From: CAZYSK01 sp964649415
GTDB lineage: Bacteria; Chloroflexota; Anaerolineae; B4-G1
DNA length: 64,000 nucleotides
Assembly: GCA_964649415.1 (NCBI GenBank)
Contig: CAZYSK010000019.1
Span: 1-64,000 of the forward strand
Direction: 5' to 3'
Of this stretch, positions 1 through 12,600 are shown piece after piece. The position numbers and the translations under genes are program-made. Each line of letters begins with the position of its first letter. Position 1 is the first letter of the stretch. A model generated the notes under the pieces. The model saw only the letters and a program-made list of their open reading frames with translations, ran no database searches and was not told the origin of the DNA.

Positions 1-19
1 CCGATGAGCTCGGAAAAGT

Positions 20-113
20 GGTCGACATGCCACTGGAACGGGTGGTCGGCATCCACCGGAACGAGTGGTCGGCATCCATCGGAATCGATGGTCGGCATGG
101 ACCGGAATATGCA
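20..113. mobile_element. Probable IS21-family transposon end (tandem 23-bp motif)
   Basis: Four degenerate tandem copies of a 23-24 bp motif of the form GGTCGGCATCCACCGGAA start at 20, 44, 67 and 90 and stop at a TGCA near 113. Multiple tandem subterminal motifs are typical of IS21-family ends; no istA or istB gene is in the window, so the rest of the element would lie to the left. Coding sequence of a different gene begins directly after it, as expected for an insertion boundary. The family assignment is from memory of such ends, not from a comparison. Confidence 0.45.
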
Positions 114-115
114 TC

Positions 116-616
116 TGGCAGGACTTGTGTATGGTGCTGACGCAACCAGAGATAATCGCATACGAGCTAGAGCGCGCACACGGTGGACACTGGGCACCTC
201 AGGAACTCCGGACCCGTATCGACACGTTGAGCCAGGCGGAGAAGCTGCTCGAACACCAGCAAGCTCGTCTGCTGGAGGCGTATCTAGCAAGCGTGGTCGA
301 CCTTGAAGAGCTTGAACGGAAACGCAGCGAGTTGCTTCGAAAACAGAAGGCGCTGGCTACACAACGCCTTCAACTGGAGATGACCATTGTCGAGCGAGTT
401 GAATTAAGTGGCGTGGCCTCGTCCATAGAGACATTCTGCACAAAGGTCCGCCCCGCATTGCGACAGGCGACGTTTGCTCAGCGAAGGCAACTGGTAGAGC
501 TACTGATTGACCGGGTGATTGTGACAGAGAACAACGTGGAAATCCGCTATGTCATCCCAACCCAACCGGATGGCCCTCACGCATCTTTTTGTCATTTGCG
601 TACAGACTATCGGTAA
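116..616 (+). pseudogene. Serine recombinase, C-terminal remnant
   Basis: The reading frame encodes only the C-terminal part of a large resolvase/invertase-type serine recombinase. It has the long helical region with LEHQQARLLEAYL, then ELERKRSELLRKQKAL, and ends with the characteristic QRRQLVELLIDRVIV, IRYVIPT and FCHLRTDYR segments. The catalytic N-terminal domain with its active-site serine and the zinc-ribbon part are missing. The frame stays open into the transposon-end repeats on the left, which shows that the upstream part was cut off by that insertion or a later deletion. No start codon or ribosome binding site belongs to this remnant, so it is unlikely to make an active protein. Confidence 0.75.
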
Positions 617-658
617 GGTTTTCATTTGAGTTGACACGCCACCTTCTCCACCGTGCGC

Positions 659-3600
659 CCTTCAATCCCTCGTTCGGGATTCTGATCGTTGGTACCAGCA
701 GGAGGAGCCGTTGTTGGCGCGGGTACGCAGGAGTTTCAATCCCCCGCTCGGGATTCTGATAGTTGGTACTTCCGCGCGGCCTCCAACTCCTCCGCGATCC
801 GGACGTTTCAATCCCCCGCTCGGGATTCTGATAGTTGGTACCGCAGCTCCACGATCGCCGATCGCAACACCCGATCCGGTTTCAATCCCCCGCTCGGGAT
901 TCTGATAGTTGGTACTCGCCTGCATTCGTGCGGCGGGGAAGGAGAGAATGAGTTTCAATCCCCCGCTCGGGATTCTGATAGTTGGTACCGCGGGCGCTGA
1001 CGGGGGTACGGATCAACGGCGGGGTTTCAATCCCCCGCTCGGGATTCTGATAGTTGGTACTTGATTATTTCATATTTACACGGGGGGCGATTCCAGTTTC
1101 AATCCCCCGCTCGGGATTCTGATAGTTGGTACTATACCTGGGGCTCCCCCGCAAACTCCCAGGTGACAGTTTCAATCCCCCGCTCGGGATTCTGATAGTT
1201 GGTACTTGTTATCGAGAATGTCCCCGGCCTGTTGTCGTCAGTTTCAATCCCCCGCTCGGGATTCTGATAGTTGGTACCTGCGCTGCATGCCAGTCAGACA
1301 CCGGCGATAATGCAGTTTCAATCCCCCGCTCGGGATTCTGATAGTTGGTACCCGGTCTTCGTCGCCGAGGGCTTTCGTGTCGCTGTGTTTCAATCCCCCG
1401 CTCGGGATTCTGATAGTTGGTACCGTCCAGCACCGCGACGTCGTGCCGCCCCGAGTGGCGTTTCAATCCCCCGCTCGGGATTCTGATAGTTGGTACCTGA
1501 GACACTGGCACAGCTACCACTTTTTATGGAGGGTTTCAATCCCCCGCTCGGGATTCTGATAGTTGGTACCGCCAGTCCTCCCAACGCACCAGTGATCCCA
1601 CCCAGGTTTCAATCCCCCGCTCGGGATTCTGATAGTTGGTACTTGAGTCTCCCGATCTANNNNNNNNNNNNNNNNNNNNNNNNNNNNNNNNNNNNNNNNN
1701 NNNNNNNNNNNNNNNNNNNNNNNNNNNNNNNNNNNNNNNNNNNNNNNNNNNNNNNNNNNGGGCGAGGTGGAATGGTGGTTTCAATCCCCCGCTCGGGATT
1801 CTGATAGTTGGTACTTGAGTCTCCCGATCTACTGCCTTAGAACTTAGAATCGTTTCAATCCCCCGCTCGGGATTCTGATAGTTGGTACTGCGCACGGGGC
1901 TCTCGGCGGCGATGAGGAGGCGAGTTTCAATCCCCCGCTCGGGATTCTGATAGTTGGTACCTCCACCGCCCGATCCTCCAGCTTGCCGACCGGAAAGTTT
2001 CAATCCCCCGCTCGGGATTCTGATAGTTGGTACTACCAGGCGGCGGAGGTGGGCGAGGTGGAATGGTGGTTTCAATCCCCCGCTCGGGATTCTGATAGTT
2101 GGTACCAAGCCGAACCCGGCGATGACCGAGTTCGAGCTGTGGGTTTCAATCCCCCGCTCGGGATTCTGATAGTTGGTACTTGTGAGTTGGATCGCGCGCC
2201 ACGCGCTGCGTCTCGTTTCAATCCCCCGCTCGGGATTCTGATAGTTGGTACCTCCGGCGCGCCGGCCAGCTCCGCCTCCATATCGCTGTTTCAATCCCCC
2301 GCTCGGGATTCTGATAGTTGGTACCAGCGTGACGTGGGCTCGCTGGGGTGGATGGCCGAGTTTCAATCCCCCGCTCGGGATTCTGATAGTTGGTACCCGA
2401 ACGTGGCTGCCGACCAGTACGCCCCGGATGGCGGTTTCAATCCCCCGCTCGGGATTCTGATAGTTGGTACTCCGGCGACCCGGGGGGCGAGTCGTCCATA
2501 TACGAAGTTTCAATCCCCCGCTCGGGATTCTGATAGTTGGTACGTACGCCCGAAACGCGAGCGTATCCTTATCCGCCATGTTTCAATCCCCCGCTCGGGA
2601 TTCTGATAGTTGGTACTGGCGCACGGCGCGAGGCAGTGTCGCAGCCAGATGAGTTTCAATCCCCCGCTCGGGATTCTGATAGTTGGTACTGCGCTGATCC
2701 AGGCCGTCAACGAGACACTCAATCAGGTTTCAATCCCCCGCTCGGGATTCTGATAGTTGGTACCCTCTGCCACATCTCCGAAAGTGCAGCTTCGATGTCA
2801 GTTTCAATCCCCCGCTCGGGATTCTGATAGTTGGTACCATTATATCATCTCCCTCCACTCTGGATCACCACGCGTTTCAATCCCCCGCTCGGGATTCTGA
2901 TAGTTGGTACCTTTTCCCTCTCGAGACAGCCTTGGCTCCCAGTCGAGTTTCAATCCCCCGCTCGGGATTCTGATAGTTGGTACCCGACAGCCGGCTGGCG
3001 ACAGTGAACTGACAGGAGGGTTTCAATCCCCCGCTCGGGATTCTGATAGTTGGTACTGACTACGTTACACGTGTAACGGTGTTGACAAGCCGTTTCAATC
3101 CCCCGCTCGGGATTCTGATAGTTGGTACCGCCGCCGCTGTATTCACTGCGGCCACCGCCGCGCTGTTTCAATCCCCCGCTCGGGATTCTGATAGTTGGTA
3201 CCTGGGCCACTGAGCGGATCAGTGGCGGCTACGGAGTGTTTCAATCCCCCGCTCGGGATTCTGATAGTTGGTACCGTTTTGTCAACCGCCGGCGCGAGGG
3301 CGCCCGGGTCGTTTCAATCCCCCGCTCGGGATTCTGATAGTTGGTACCAGCTCTCCAGATCGTAGCGATTTGCCACGGTCCCAGTTTCAATCCCCCGCTC
3401 GGGATTCTGATAGTTGGTACCGGGAAAGTGACCAGCATCGAAGATGCCCGCGTCGCGTTTCAATCCCCCGCTCGGGATTCTGATAGTTGGTACCCGAATC
3501 CGTTCATCGCCTCGCCCCACACGTCCAGGTTTCAATCCCCCGCTCGGGATTCTGATAGTTGGTACCAGTGGCGCGGACAACAGAGTTGAGGTGCTTGGAG

Positions 3601-6600
3601 TAGTTTCAATCCCCCGCTCGGGATTCTGATAGTTGGTACTTGGGCGGGGAGATCGTGGGGGTAGGGTGATGGGACGTTTCAATCCCCCGCTCGGGATTCT
3701 GATAGTTGGTACTTGTATGATGCCTCGGGAGTGGAGATTAGCCGGCGCTGTTTCAATCCCCCGCTCGGGATTCTGATAGTTGGTACATCACCTTGGCGCT
3801 TGGTAGCTGTGTGCCGACAATCAGTTTCAATCCCCCGCTCGGGATTCTGATAGTTGGTACTTTGCCTCCGCTGTGCCCCTTTGGCGAGCAGGCATGTTTC
3901 AATCCCCCGCTCGGGATTCTGATAGTTGGTACGACCGAATGGGTCATAAAGACCGGCGACAATGGCAAGTTTCAATCCCCCGCTCGGGATTCTGATAGTT
4001 GGTACCGTTACGCGCGTAGCGGAATCTGAGAGATTCCCTAAAGTTTCAATCCCCCGCTCGGGATTCTGATAGTTGGTACCCGGCGCCGCCAGTGCCGTCT
4101 CTTTGCTCAGCCCCCAGTTTCAATCCCCCGCTCGGGATTCTGATAGTTGGTACCGCAAACGCGTCCGTCGCCACCGCCGTGTCCGTGAGGTTTCAATCCC
4201 CCGCTCGGGATTCTGATAGTTGGTACCCACAACAGGACAGGCCTGGAATTGAACCAAGCATCAGTTTCAATCCCCCGCTCGGGATTCTGATAGTTGGTAC
4301 TGCTGTGGCGTGGTTCAAGGATGGATTTCAGACAAAGTTTCAATCCCCCGCTCGGGATTCTGATAGTTGGTACTTGGTCTGAGTTATTGTACCAGCAACT
4401 ACAGTGTGCGGTTTCAATCCCCCGCTCGGGATTCTGATAGTTGGTACTGGCCTGTTTTAGCTCGATTCATCAGATTTTCGACGTTTCAATCCCCCGCTCG
4501 GGATTCTGATAGTTGGTACTGGCCTGTTTTAGCTCGATTCATCAGATTTTCGACGTTTCAATCCCCCGCTCGGGATTCTGATAGTTGGTACCTGGGCATA
4601 ATGCCAATATCCATAGGTGGTAGGGTTGTTTCAATCCCCCGCTCGGGATTCTGATAGTTGGTACTGGTAGAGAATATGTTTCTGTGGTTCCGATTCGAGC
4701 AGTTTCAATCCCCCGCTCGGGATTCTGATAGTTGGTACTGCATCATCGTGAGAATATTGAATTTGCTGTGATGAAGTTTCAATCCCCCGCTCGGGATTCT
4801 GATAGTTGGTACTGGGCCAGTGGTATCTGGACAGATATCAATGAGACGGTTTCAATCCCCCGCTCGGGATTCTGATAGTTGGTACTAATCTCTATGCGTA
4901 GCTTCACAAAGTCTTGTCAATGTTTCAATCCCCCGCTCGGGATTCTGATAGTTGGTACTTTGGCGGTGGGCCGTGGCGGACAATCCTTTACATAGTTTCA
5001 ATCCCCCGCTCGGGATTCTGATAGTTGGTACGATACTGGACATTTACAGTAAATCCATCTTTTTCCAGTTTCAATCCCCCGCTCGGGATTCTGATAGTTG
5101 GTACTGGGTATTTGGCATTGGTCGCGTCCACCATGCGAGTTTCAATCCCCCGCTCGGGATTCTGATAGTTGGTACCAAATAACGAAGCGCCAGCCACATA
5201 TTTTGCCTAACGGTTTCAATCCCCCGCTCGGGATTCTGATAGTTGGTACTTATCTAGAAAGTCTCCCTTCCCACTTTCGCTTGGGTTTCAATCCCCCGCT
5301 CGGGATTCTGATAGTTGGTACTCCATCCGGGGCATTCGTGCGGATCTTTATTTGATGTTTCAATCCCCCGCTCGGGATTCTGATAGTTGGTACCACCGGT
5401 GCATCTACGGATTCCGGCTCATCTACATTGGTTTCAATCCCCCGCTCGGGATTCTGATAGTTGGTACCCCTCCCCCGACGCGGCGCACGTTTTGGTTGTT
5501 GGAGTTTCAATCCCCCGCTCGGGATTCTGATAGTTGGTACTTGTGTGGATGAAAACATTTAACAGCTAGTAAAATATGTTTCAATCCCCCGCTCGGGATT
5601 CTGATAGTTGGTACTCGAGGTCCAGGGGGAGCCGTTCGCGTACGTGGTGGTTTCAATCCCCCGCTCGGGATTCTGATAGTTGGTACCGGCGGGCCACCCG
5701 CCACTCCAGCAATCCCAGCACAGTTTCAATCCCCCGCTCGGGATTCTGATAGTTGGTACTCCGCTGAACGTGCTGGATCTGATCAACCGGCGACAGTTTC
5801 AATCCCCCGCTCGGGATTCTGATAGTTGGTACCCCCCATCACCGTACGCCCTCTCCAGTGCCCGCTCAAGTTTCAATCCCCCGCTCGGGATTCTGATAGT
5901 TGGTACTTGACCGCTGCGGACGTGCGACCTCTTCCAGGGGCGTTTCAATCCCCCGCTCGGGATTCTGATAGTTGGTACACGGAGACGGTTGTCGATGAGC
6001 GGGGGCAGCGGCAGTTTCAATCCCCCGCTCGGGATTCTGATAGTTGGTACTGGCTGGGTAGACTTTTGGTGGGACGGTAAGAGCCGTGTTTCAATCCCCC
6101 GCTCGGGATTCTGATAGTTGGTACTGAATCCTACTGTTACGCTTATGAGTTTCATCTGAAGTTTCAATCCCCCGCTCGGGATTCTGATAGTTGGTACCGC
6201 GCGCGTTGGCTTTTTGCCCCCTGGCGTTGCAGAGTTTCAATCCCCCGCTCGGGATTCTGATAGTTGGTACTGGGGAATCGAAAACCCAGTCGTCGCCTCC
6301 GCGGATGGTTTCAATCCCCCGCTCGGGATTCTGATAGTTGGTACCAATCCTGGCCGCGCCGTGTGCGCGTACTCCCGAATCGTTTCAATCCCCCGCTCGG
6401 GATTCTGATAGTTGGTACCCATCCCCGCCCGCAGCATATGTACTACCTCGGTGAGTTTCAATCCCCCGCTCGGGATTCTGATAGTTGGTACTGGCCAGCC
6501 AGCTCTGGAACGGCGCTGCGACCCTGGTTTCAATCCCCCGCTCGGGATTCTGATAGTTGGTACTGGCACCCTCGGCCAGCATTACGCTGCTCGATCGATC

Positions 6601-9600
6601 GTTTCAATCCCCCGCTCGGGATTCTGATAGTTGGTACCAACCGCCAGCAAGACCACGGGGATGCCATAATCTCGTTTCAATCCCCCGCTCGGGATTCTGA
6701 TAGTTGGTACCGGCGATCTCCACCCCGCCCGCTTCCAACAACCCCCGGTTTCAATCCCCCGCTCGGGATTCTGATAGTTGGTACTCCCCGAGGAGTGCTT
6801 GAGAAACTAGGTCAGATCTGTTTCAATCCCCCGCTCGGGATTCTGATAGTTGGTACCGCTCCCACCAGCAACCCCACCACCAACCCCACTACAGTTTCAA
6901 TCCCCCGCTCGGGATTCTGATAGTTGGTACTTCTGCCGACGTTGCAGTTGTGGGGCGGGCAATTACTGTTTCAATCCCCCGCTCGGGATTCTGATAGTTG
7001 GTACGACGATGGCACAGTGTACATAGGTGGCAACTTCACCGTTTCAATCCCCCGCTCGGGATTCTGATAGTTGGTACCACCAATTCCCTACGCCTGATAA
7101 CGTGGATTATCAGTTTCAATCCCCCGCTCGGGATTCTGATAGTTGGTACCGGCCCGCCGGCCAGCAGCCCCAACGCCGGAGCCAGGTTTCAATCCCCCGC
7201 TCGGGATTCTGATAGTTGGTACTGCGCGCCGCTCGTTTCAGGCCACTGAGACAGTGTAGTTTCAATCCCCCGCTCGGGATTCTGATAGTTGGTACCTGCG
7301 GAGTATGATCGTTTGTGCTGGAGATTTAATGGTGTTTCAATCCCCCGCTCGGGATTCTGATAGTTGGTACTCACGAATTGGGATTGGCTCCTGTTGATCC
7401 TGGCATGTTTCAATCCCCCGCTCGGGATTCTGATAGTTGGTACTGGGACTGTCGGGGCGGTTCGATACCGGTCTCATCAGTTTCAATCCCCCGCTCGGGA
7501 TTCTGATAGTTGGTACCCGGTGGCGCGGGTGGAGCGGGCGAAGGTTTCGCCGGTTTCAATCCCCCGCTCGGGATTCTGATAGTTGGTACTTGCGGGGCAT
7601 TATCGCGGAGTTGCGGGTACAGGTGGTTTCAATCCCCCGCTCGGGATTCTGATAGTTGGTACCTGCGGTTCCTCGAGCTGACAGATCTGCGGATTACTGG
7701 TTTCAATCCCCCGCTCGGGATTCTGATAGTTGGTACATGACGTGCCGGACTCTATCCGGTATTTGCACGTCAGTTTCAATCCCCCGCTCGGGATTCTGAT
7801 AGTTGGTACTGGACGCTGAGGCGATATGTCGCGCTTCTTTTTATCGTTTCAATCCCCCGCTCGGGATTCTGATAGTTGGTACCGCCCACGGCCCACTCAA
7901 CGTCATCGCCGCAGGCACGTTTCAATCCCCCGCTCGGGATTCTGATAGTTGGTACCGTTCCCCGATGCGCCTGTCCCAGAAATCCATCCTCGTTTCAATC
8001 CCCCGCTCGGGATTCTGATAGTTGGTACTGTTGGACGCTGAGGCGAGTCGCGCTTCTTTTTATCAGTTTCAATCCCCCGCTCGGGATTCTGATAGTTGGT
8101 ACTGATTCGCTCGTCGACCGCTCCCAGAACGTCGGCAGGTTTCAATCCCCCGCTCGGGATTCTGATAGTTGGTACCCCCATTCCCGCCGTTCAACGCCGA
8201 GGGGTGCACGTGTTTCAATCCCCCGCTCGGGATTCTGATAGTTGGTACTTGCGGGCGCGGATCGATCCGCTGTACAGCGACGGGTTTCAATCCCCCGCTC
8301 GGGATTCTGATAGTTGGTACTGCGTTGCCCCAGTTGATGGTGACACCATTCATAACGGTTTCAATCCCCCGCTCGGGATTCTGATAGTTGGTACTGGGTG
8401 CCGACGTATGACCTGCACCGGGCGGCGGCGGTTTCAATCCCCCGCTCGGGATTCTGATAGTTGGTACTGTGCGGCTGGCGCGTGCACACGATACCAAAGC
8501 GGAGGTTTCAATCCCCCGCTCGGGATTCTGATAGTTGGTACCAGCCTCCGGACCGGCGACGGCCACAGTATCAGAATGGTTTCAATCCCCCGCTCGGGAT
8601 TCTGATAGTTGGTACCCGTGATTTCGGACGTACCCGTGTAGGATATTTCGGTTTCAATCCCCCGCTCGGGATTCTGATAGTTGGTACTGCTCCCGCGCCA
8701 TCCCCCAGATCCTTGCCGAATCTGTTTCAATCCCCCGCTCGGGATTCTGATAGTTGGTACTGTCAACAGATCGTAGTAGTGCCACTCCTGTGAGAGCGTT
8801 TCAATCCCCCGCTCGGGATTCTGATAGTTGGTACCGGGTATCGTTGAGCGGGTGGATCCGTTAGAGGCGCTGTTTCAATCCCCCGCTCGGGATTCTGATA
8901 GTTGGTACCGATCGTGCTGATGCACCAGCGGTGGCATGAAGACGTTTCAATCCCCCGCTCGGGATTCTGATAGTTGGTACTGGTGAGCGGCGACGAGGCG
9001 GCGACGGAGCGGCTGGTTTCAATCCCCCGCTCGGGATTCTGATAGTTGGTACCACCAACATGATCGTCCCCTCGTGCCCGTTCAACGAGGTTTCAATCCC
9101 CCGCTCGGGATTCTGATAGTTGGTACTTATACGGCGGCGGCGCATTCTCGGCCGGGGACAAGTTTCAATCCCCCGCTCGGGATTCTGATAGTTGGTACTG
9201 GCGGCGCCGACCAAGGATTTGCTGCGGCTGGTCCTTGTTTCAATCCCCCGCTCGGGATTCTGATAGTTGGTACCAGCGCTGGGGGCAGAGGAAGCGAAGG
9301 TGTGGCGAGTTTCAATCCCCCGCTCGGGATTCTGATAGTTGGTACTGACCTGCCAGCATCGAGATGTGGCAATTCCTGAAGTTTCAATCCCCCGCTCGGG
9401 ATTCTGATAGTTGGTACTTCGTCAGTACATACGGTAGCAGTGCGACCGCAGCGTTTCAATCCCCCGCTCGGGATTCTGATAGTTGGTACTCGTGCTGGGC
9501 TGTCGTCTGGCGTGTTCCTGGCCCATGTTTCAATCCCCCGCTCGGGATTCTGATAGTTGGTACCAGTCCAGATGGTGGATGGCATCCTCAACAATTATGG

Positions 9601-12600
9601 TTTCAATCCCCCGCTCGGGATTCTGATAGTTGGTACCGACCCCTTGGACGACGTCCGCCGGATCCTCAAGCATGTTTCAATCCCCCGCTCGGGATTCTGA
9701 TAGTTGGTACCCCCGCTGCTCGTCACGCTCCATGCTGATTCCGTCGTGTTTCAATCCCCCGCTCGGGATTCTGATAGTTGGTACCCGCATCCGCGATCCC
9801 CCCCGCTGTGGGATCGTTCAGTTTCAATCCCCCGCTCGGGATTCTGATAGTTGGTACCCGCCACGTTGAGCATTTGTTGCTGCACACTGCCGTTGTTTCA
9901 ATCCCCCGCTCGGGATTCTGATAGTTGGTACCAGTGCGACCGCAGCGACCACCAGCGTCCCGTAATGGTTTCAATCCCCCGCTCGGGATTCTGATAGTTG
10001 GTACTCCCCTTCGTCATGTAATCCGTCCCCGTCATCATGGTTTCAATCCCCCGCTCGGGATTCTGATAGTTGGTACCGAGGCGGCGACGGAGCAGCTGAA
10101 CGATTTGTGGTGGTTTCAATCCCCCGCTCGGGATTCTGATAGTTGGTACTGATCGGCCCCGTCGCTGTCCACGAACAGCCCCTCAAGTTTCAATCCCCCG
10201 CTCGGGATTCTGATAGTTGGTACCGGTGGTGAGCTGGTCACGATGGATAGCGGCGGAAATAGTTTCAATCCCCCGCTCGGGATTCTGATAGTTGGTACAC
10301 GGCACCGTATAACGGTGCCGTTGGGAATCGACGGGTTTCAATCCCCCGCTCGGGATTCTGATAGTTGGTACCAGCGGGTACAGGAGGCCGCGCCCGTCTC
10401 GGAGGCAGTTTCAATCCCCCGCTCGGGATTCTGATAGTTGGTACTGCTGCAGCTCCAGTCTCATGCCAGGTCAGGAGATTGTTTCAATCCCCCGCTCGGG
10501 ATTCTGATAGTTGGTACCGGCGCGGCGATGACGGAATACACCGCGAATCACGAGTTTCAATCCCCCGCTCGGGATTCTGATAGTTGGTACTCGTGCGACT
10601 GCGCAAATCCCCCACCGTTCTTACTCGTTTCAATCCCCCGCTCGGGATTCTGATAGTTGGTACACGATCCTCGACTGTGCCACATCTTCTACGAGCCGGT
10701 TTCAATCCCCCGCTCGGGATTCTGATAGTTGGTACCGGCGCGGGTGGTGGAGGCGGTGATAGCCGCAGAAAGGTTTCAATCCCCCGCTCGGGATTCTGAT
10801 AGTTGGTACCCAGGCGCGTCCGTCCCGTGCCCCGAGGCGGGGTAGTTTCAATCCCCCGCTCGGGATTCTGATAGTTGGTACCAATGAGGACGCGAGGCAT
10901 CGGCTGAATGCGTGCCAGTTTCAATCCCCCGCTCGGGATTCTGATAGTTGGTACTGGGAGAGTGATTGGGGCGGGATCCGGACGGCGCTGTTTCAATCCC
11001 CCGCTCGGGATTCTGATAGTTGGTACCCCCAGCATCTTCCGCGCCGCGTTCCCGACGTCGTTGTTTCAATCCCCCGCTCGGGATTCTGATAGTTGGTACT
11101 GTGGCGCTGGCGGAGGAAGAAGCAACAAGAAAAAGAGTTTCAATCCCCCGCTCGGGATTCTGATAGTTGGTACCTGAACGTCCCCACCAGCGTCGTTGCC
11201 GCTGGCAGGGTTTCAATCCCCCGCTCGGGATTCTGATAGTTGGTACCTGGGCCGCCAGCGTCGCTGCGCGCTCAGCCGCCATGTTTCAATCCCCCGCTCG
11301 GGATTCTGATAGTTGGTACATCTCCGCGCCTGGCTCCTCATCCGCGAATAGCAGAGTTTCAATCCCCCGCTCGGGATTCTGATAGTTGGTACTGATAATC
11401 CGCCCCTCCAGCCGCCGCGGCCGCTGCTGGGTTTCAATCCCCCGCTCGGGATTCTGATAGTTGGTACCCAGCGGCGGCGGCGATCCCGGCTTCAGCCATT
11501 CCGGGTTTCAATCCCCCGCTCGGGATTCTGATAGTTGGTACCCGAAATTCGCGTTCTGGATCCCGCACGGATTGTAAGTTTCAATCCCCCGCTCGGGATT
11601 CTGATAGTTGGTACTTGGATTCGCGTGGGGTAGGATGAAGCTTACGGCTTGTTTCAATCCCCCGCTCGGGATTCTGATAGTTGGTACTGCCGGGGGAGGA
11701 GGTTGGGCGTCGTCTGTCAAACGGTTTCAATCCCCCGCTCGGGATTCTGATAGTTGGTACGGGCATACGAGCTAACGCCAGCGGAATGGGAAACCGGTTT
11801 CAATCCCCCGCTCGGGATTCTGATAGTTGGTACCACCGACGAGGAGATGGCCACCGCGGCCTGGGCCGAGGTTTCAATCCCCCGCTCGGGATTCTGATAG
11901 TTGGTACTCACCACGTCCCTTGTCGGTCTCAATGCTTGCGTGGTTTCAATCCCCCGCTCGGGATTCTGATAGTTGGTACTCGGTGGGGACCCAATCTCTC
12001 TCCATTCGTGTGAAGTTTCAATCCCCCGCTCGGGATTCTGATAGTTGGTACTGTCACTGGCTGAAGTTGGTCGTGTCGTCGGTGTAGTTTCAATCCCCCG
12101 CTCGGGATTCTGATAGTTGGTACTAAGCTGCTCATCGCGGATGTGGTGGACGGGGAACTGTTTCAATCCCCCGCTCGGGATTCTGATAGTTGGTACTGCA
12201 CCGTCAGCCGGGAGCGCTGCACATACTGCGACGGTTTCAATCCCCCGCTCGGGATTCTGATAGTTGGTACCGTCTCGCTGGATCTCGGCCAGCGCCTCGG
12301 CACTGAGTTTCAATCCCCCGCTCGGGATTCTGATAGTTGGTACCGTTCCTTTCCCAATTCGCTGTAGTTCCCCGCCGAGTTTCAATCCCCCGCTCGGGAT
12401 TCTGATAGTTGGTACCTCAAAAAGTACGCCCGCCGTGCTGGCGTCGACCAGTTTCAATCCCCCGCTCGGGATTCTGATAGTTGGTACATCAGTGGCGGGG
12501 GGTACCTGAAAATGTGGATAGTGGTTTCAATCCCCCGCTCGGGATTCTGATAGTTGGTACTTTCATCGACAGATGCGCGATCGAGCCCGTCACCTGGGTT

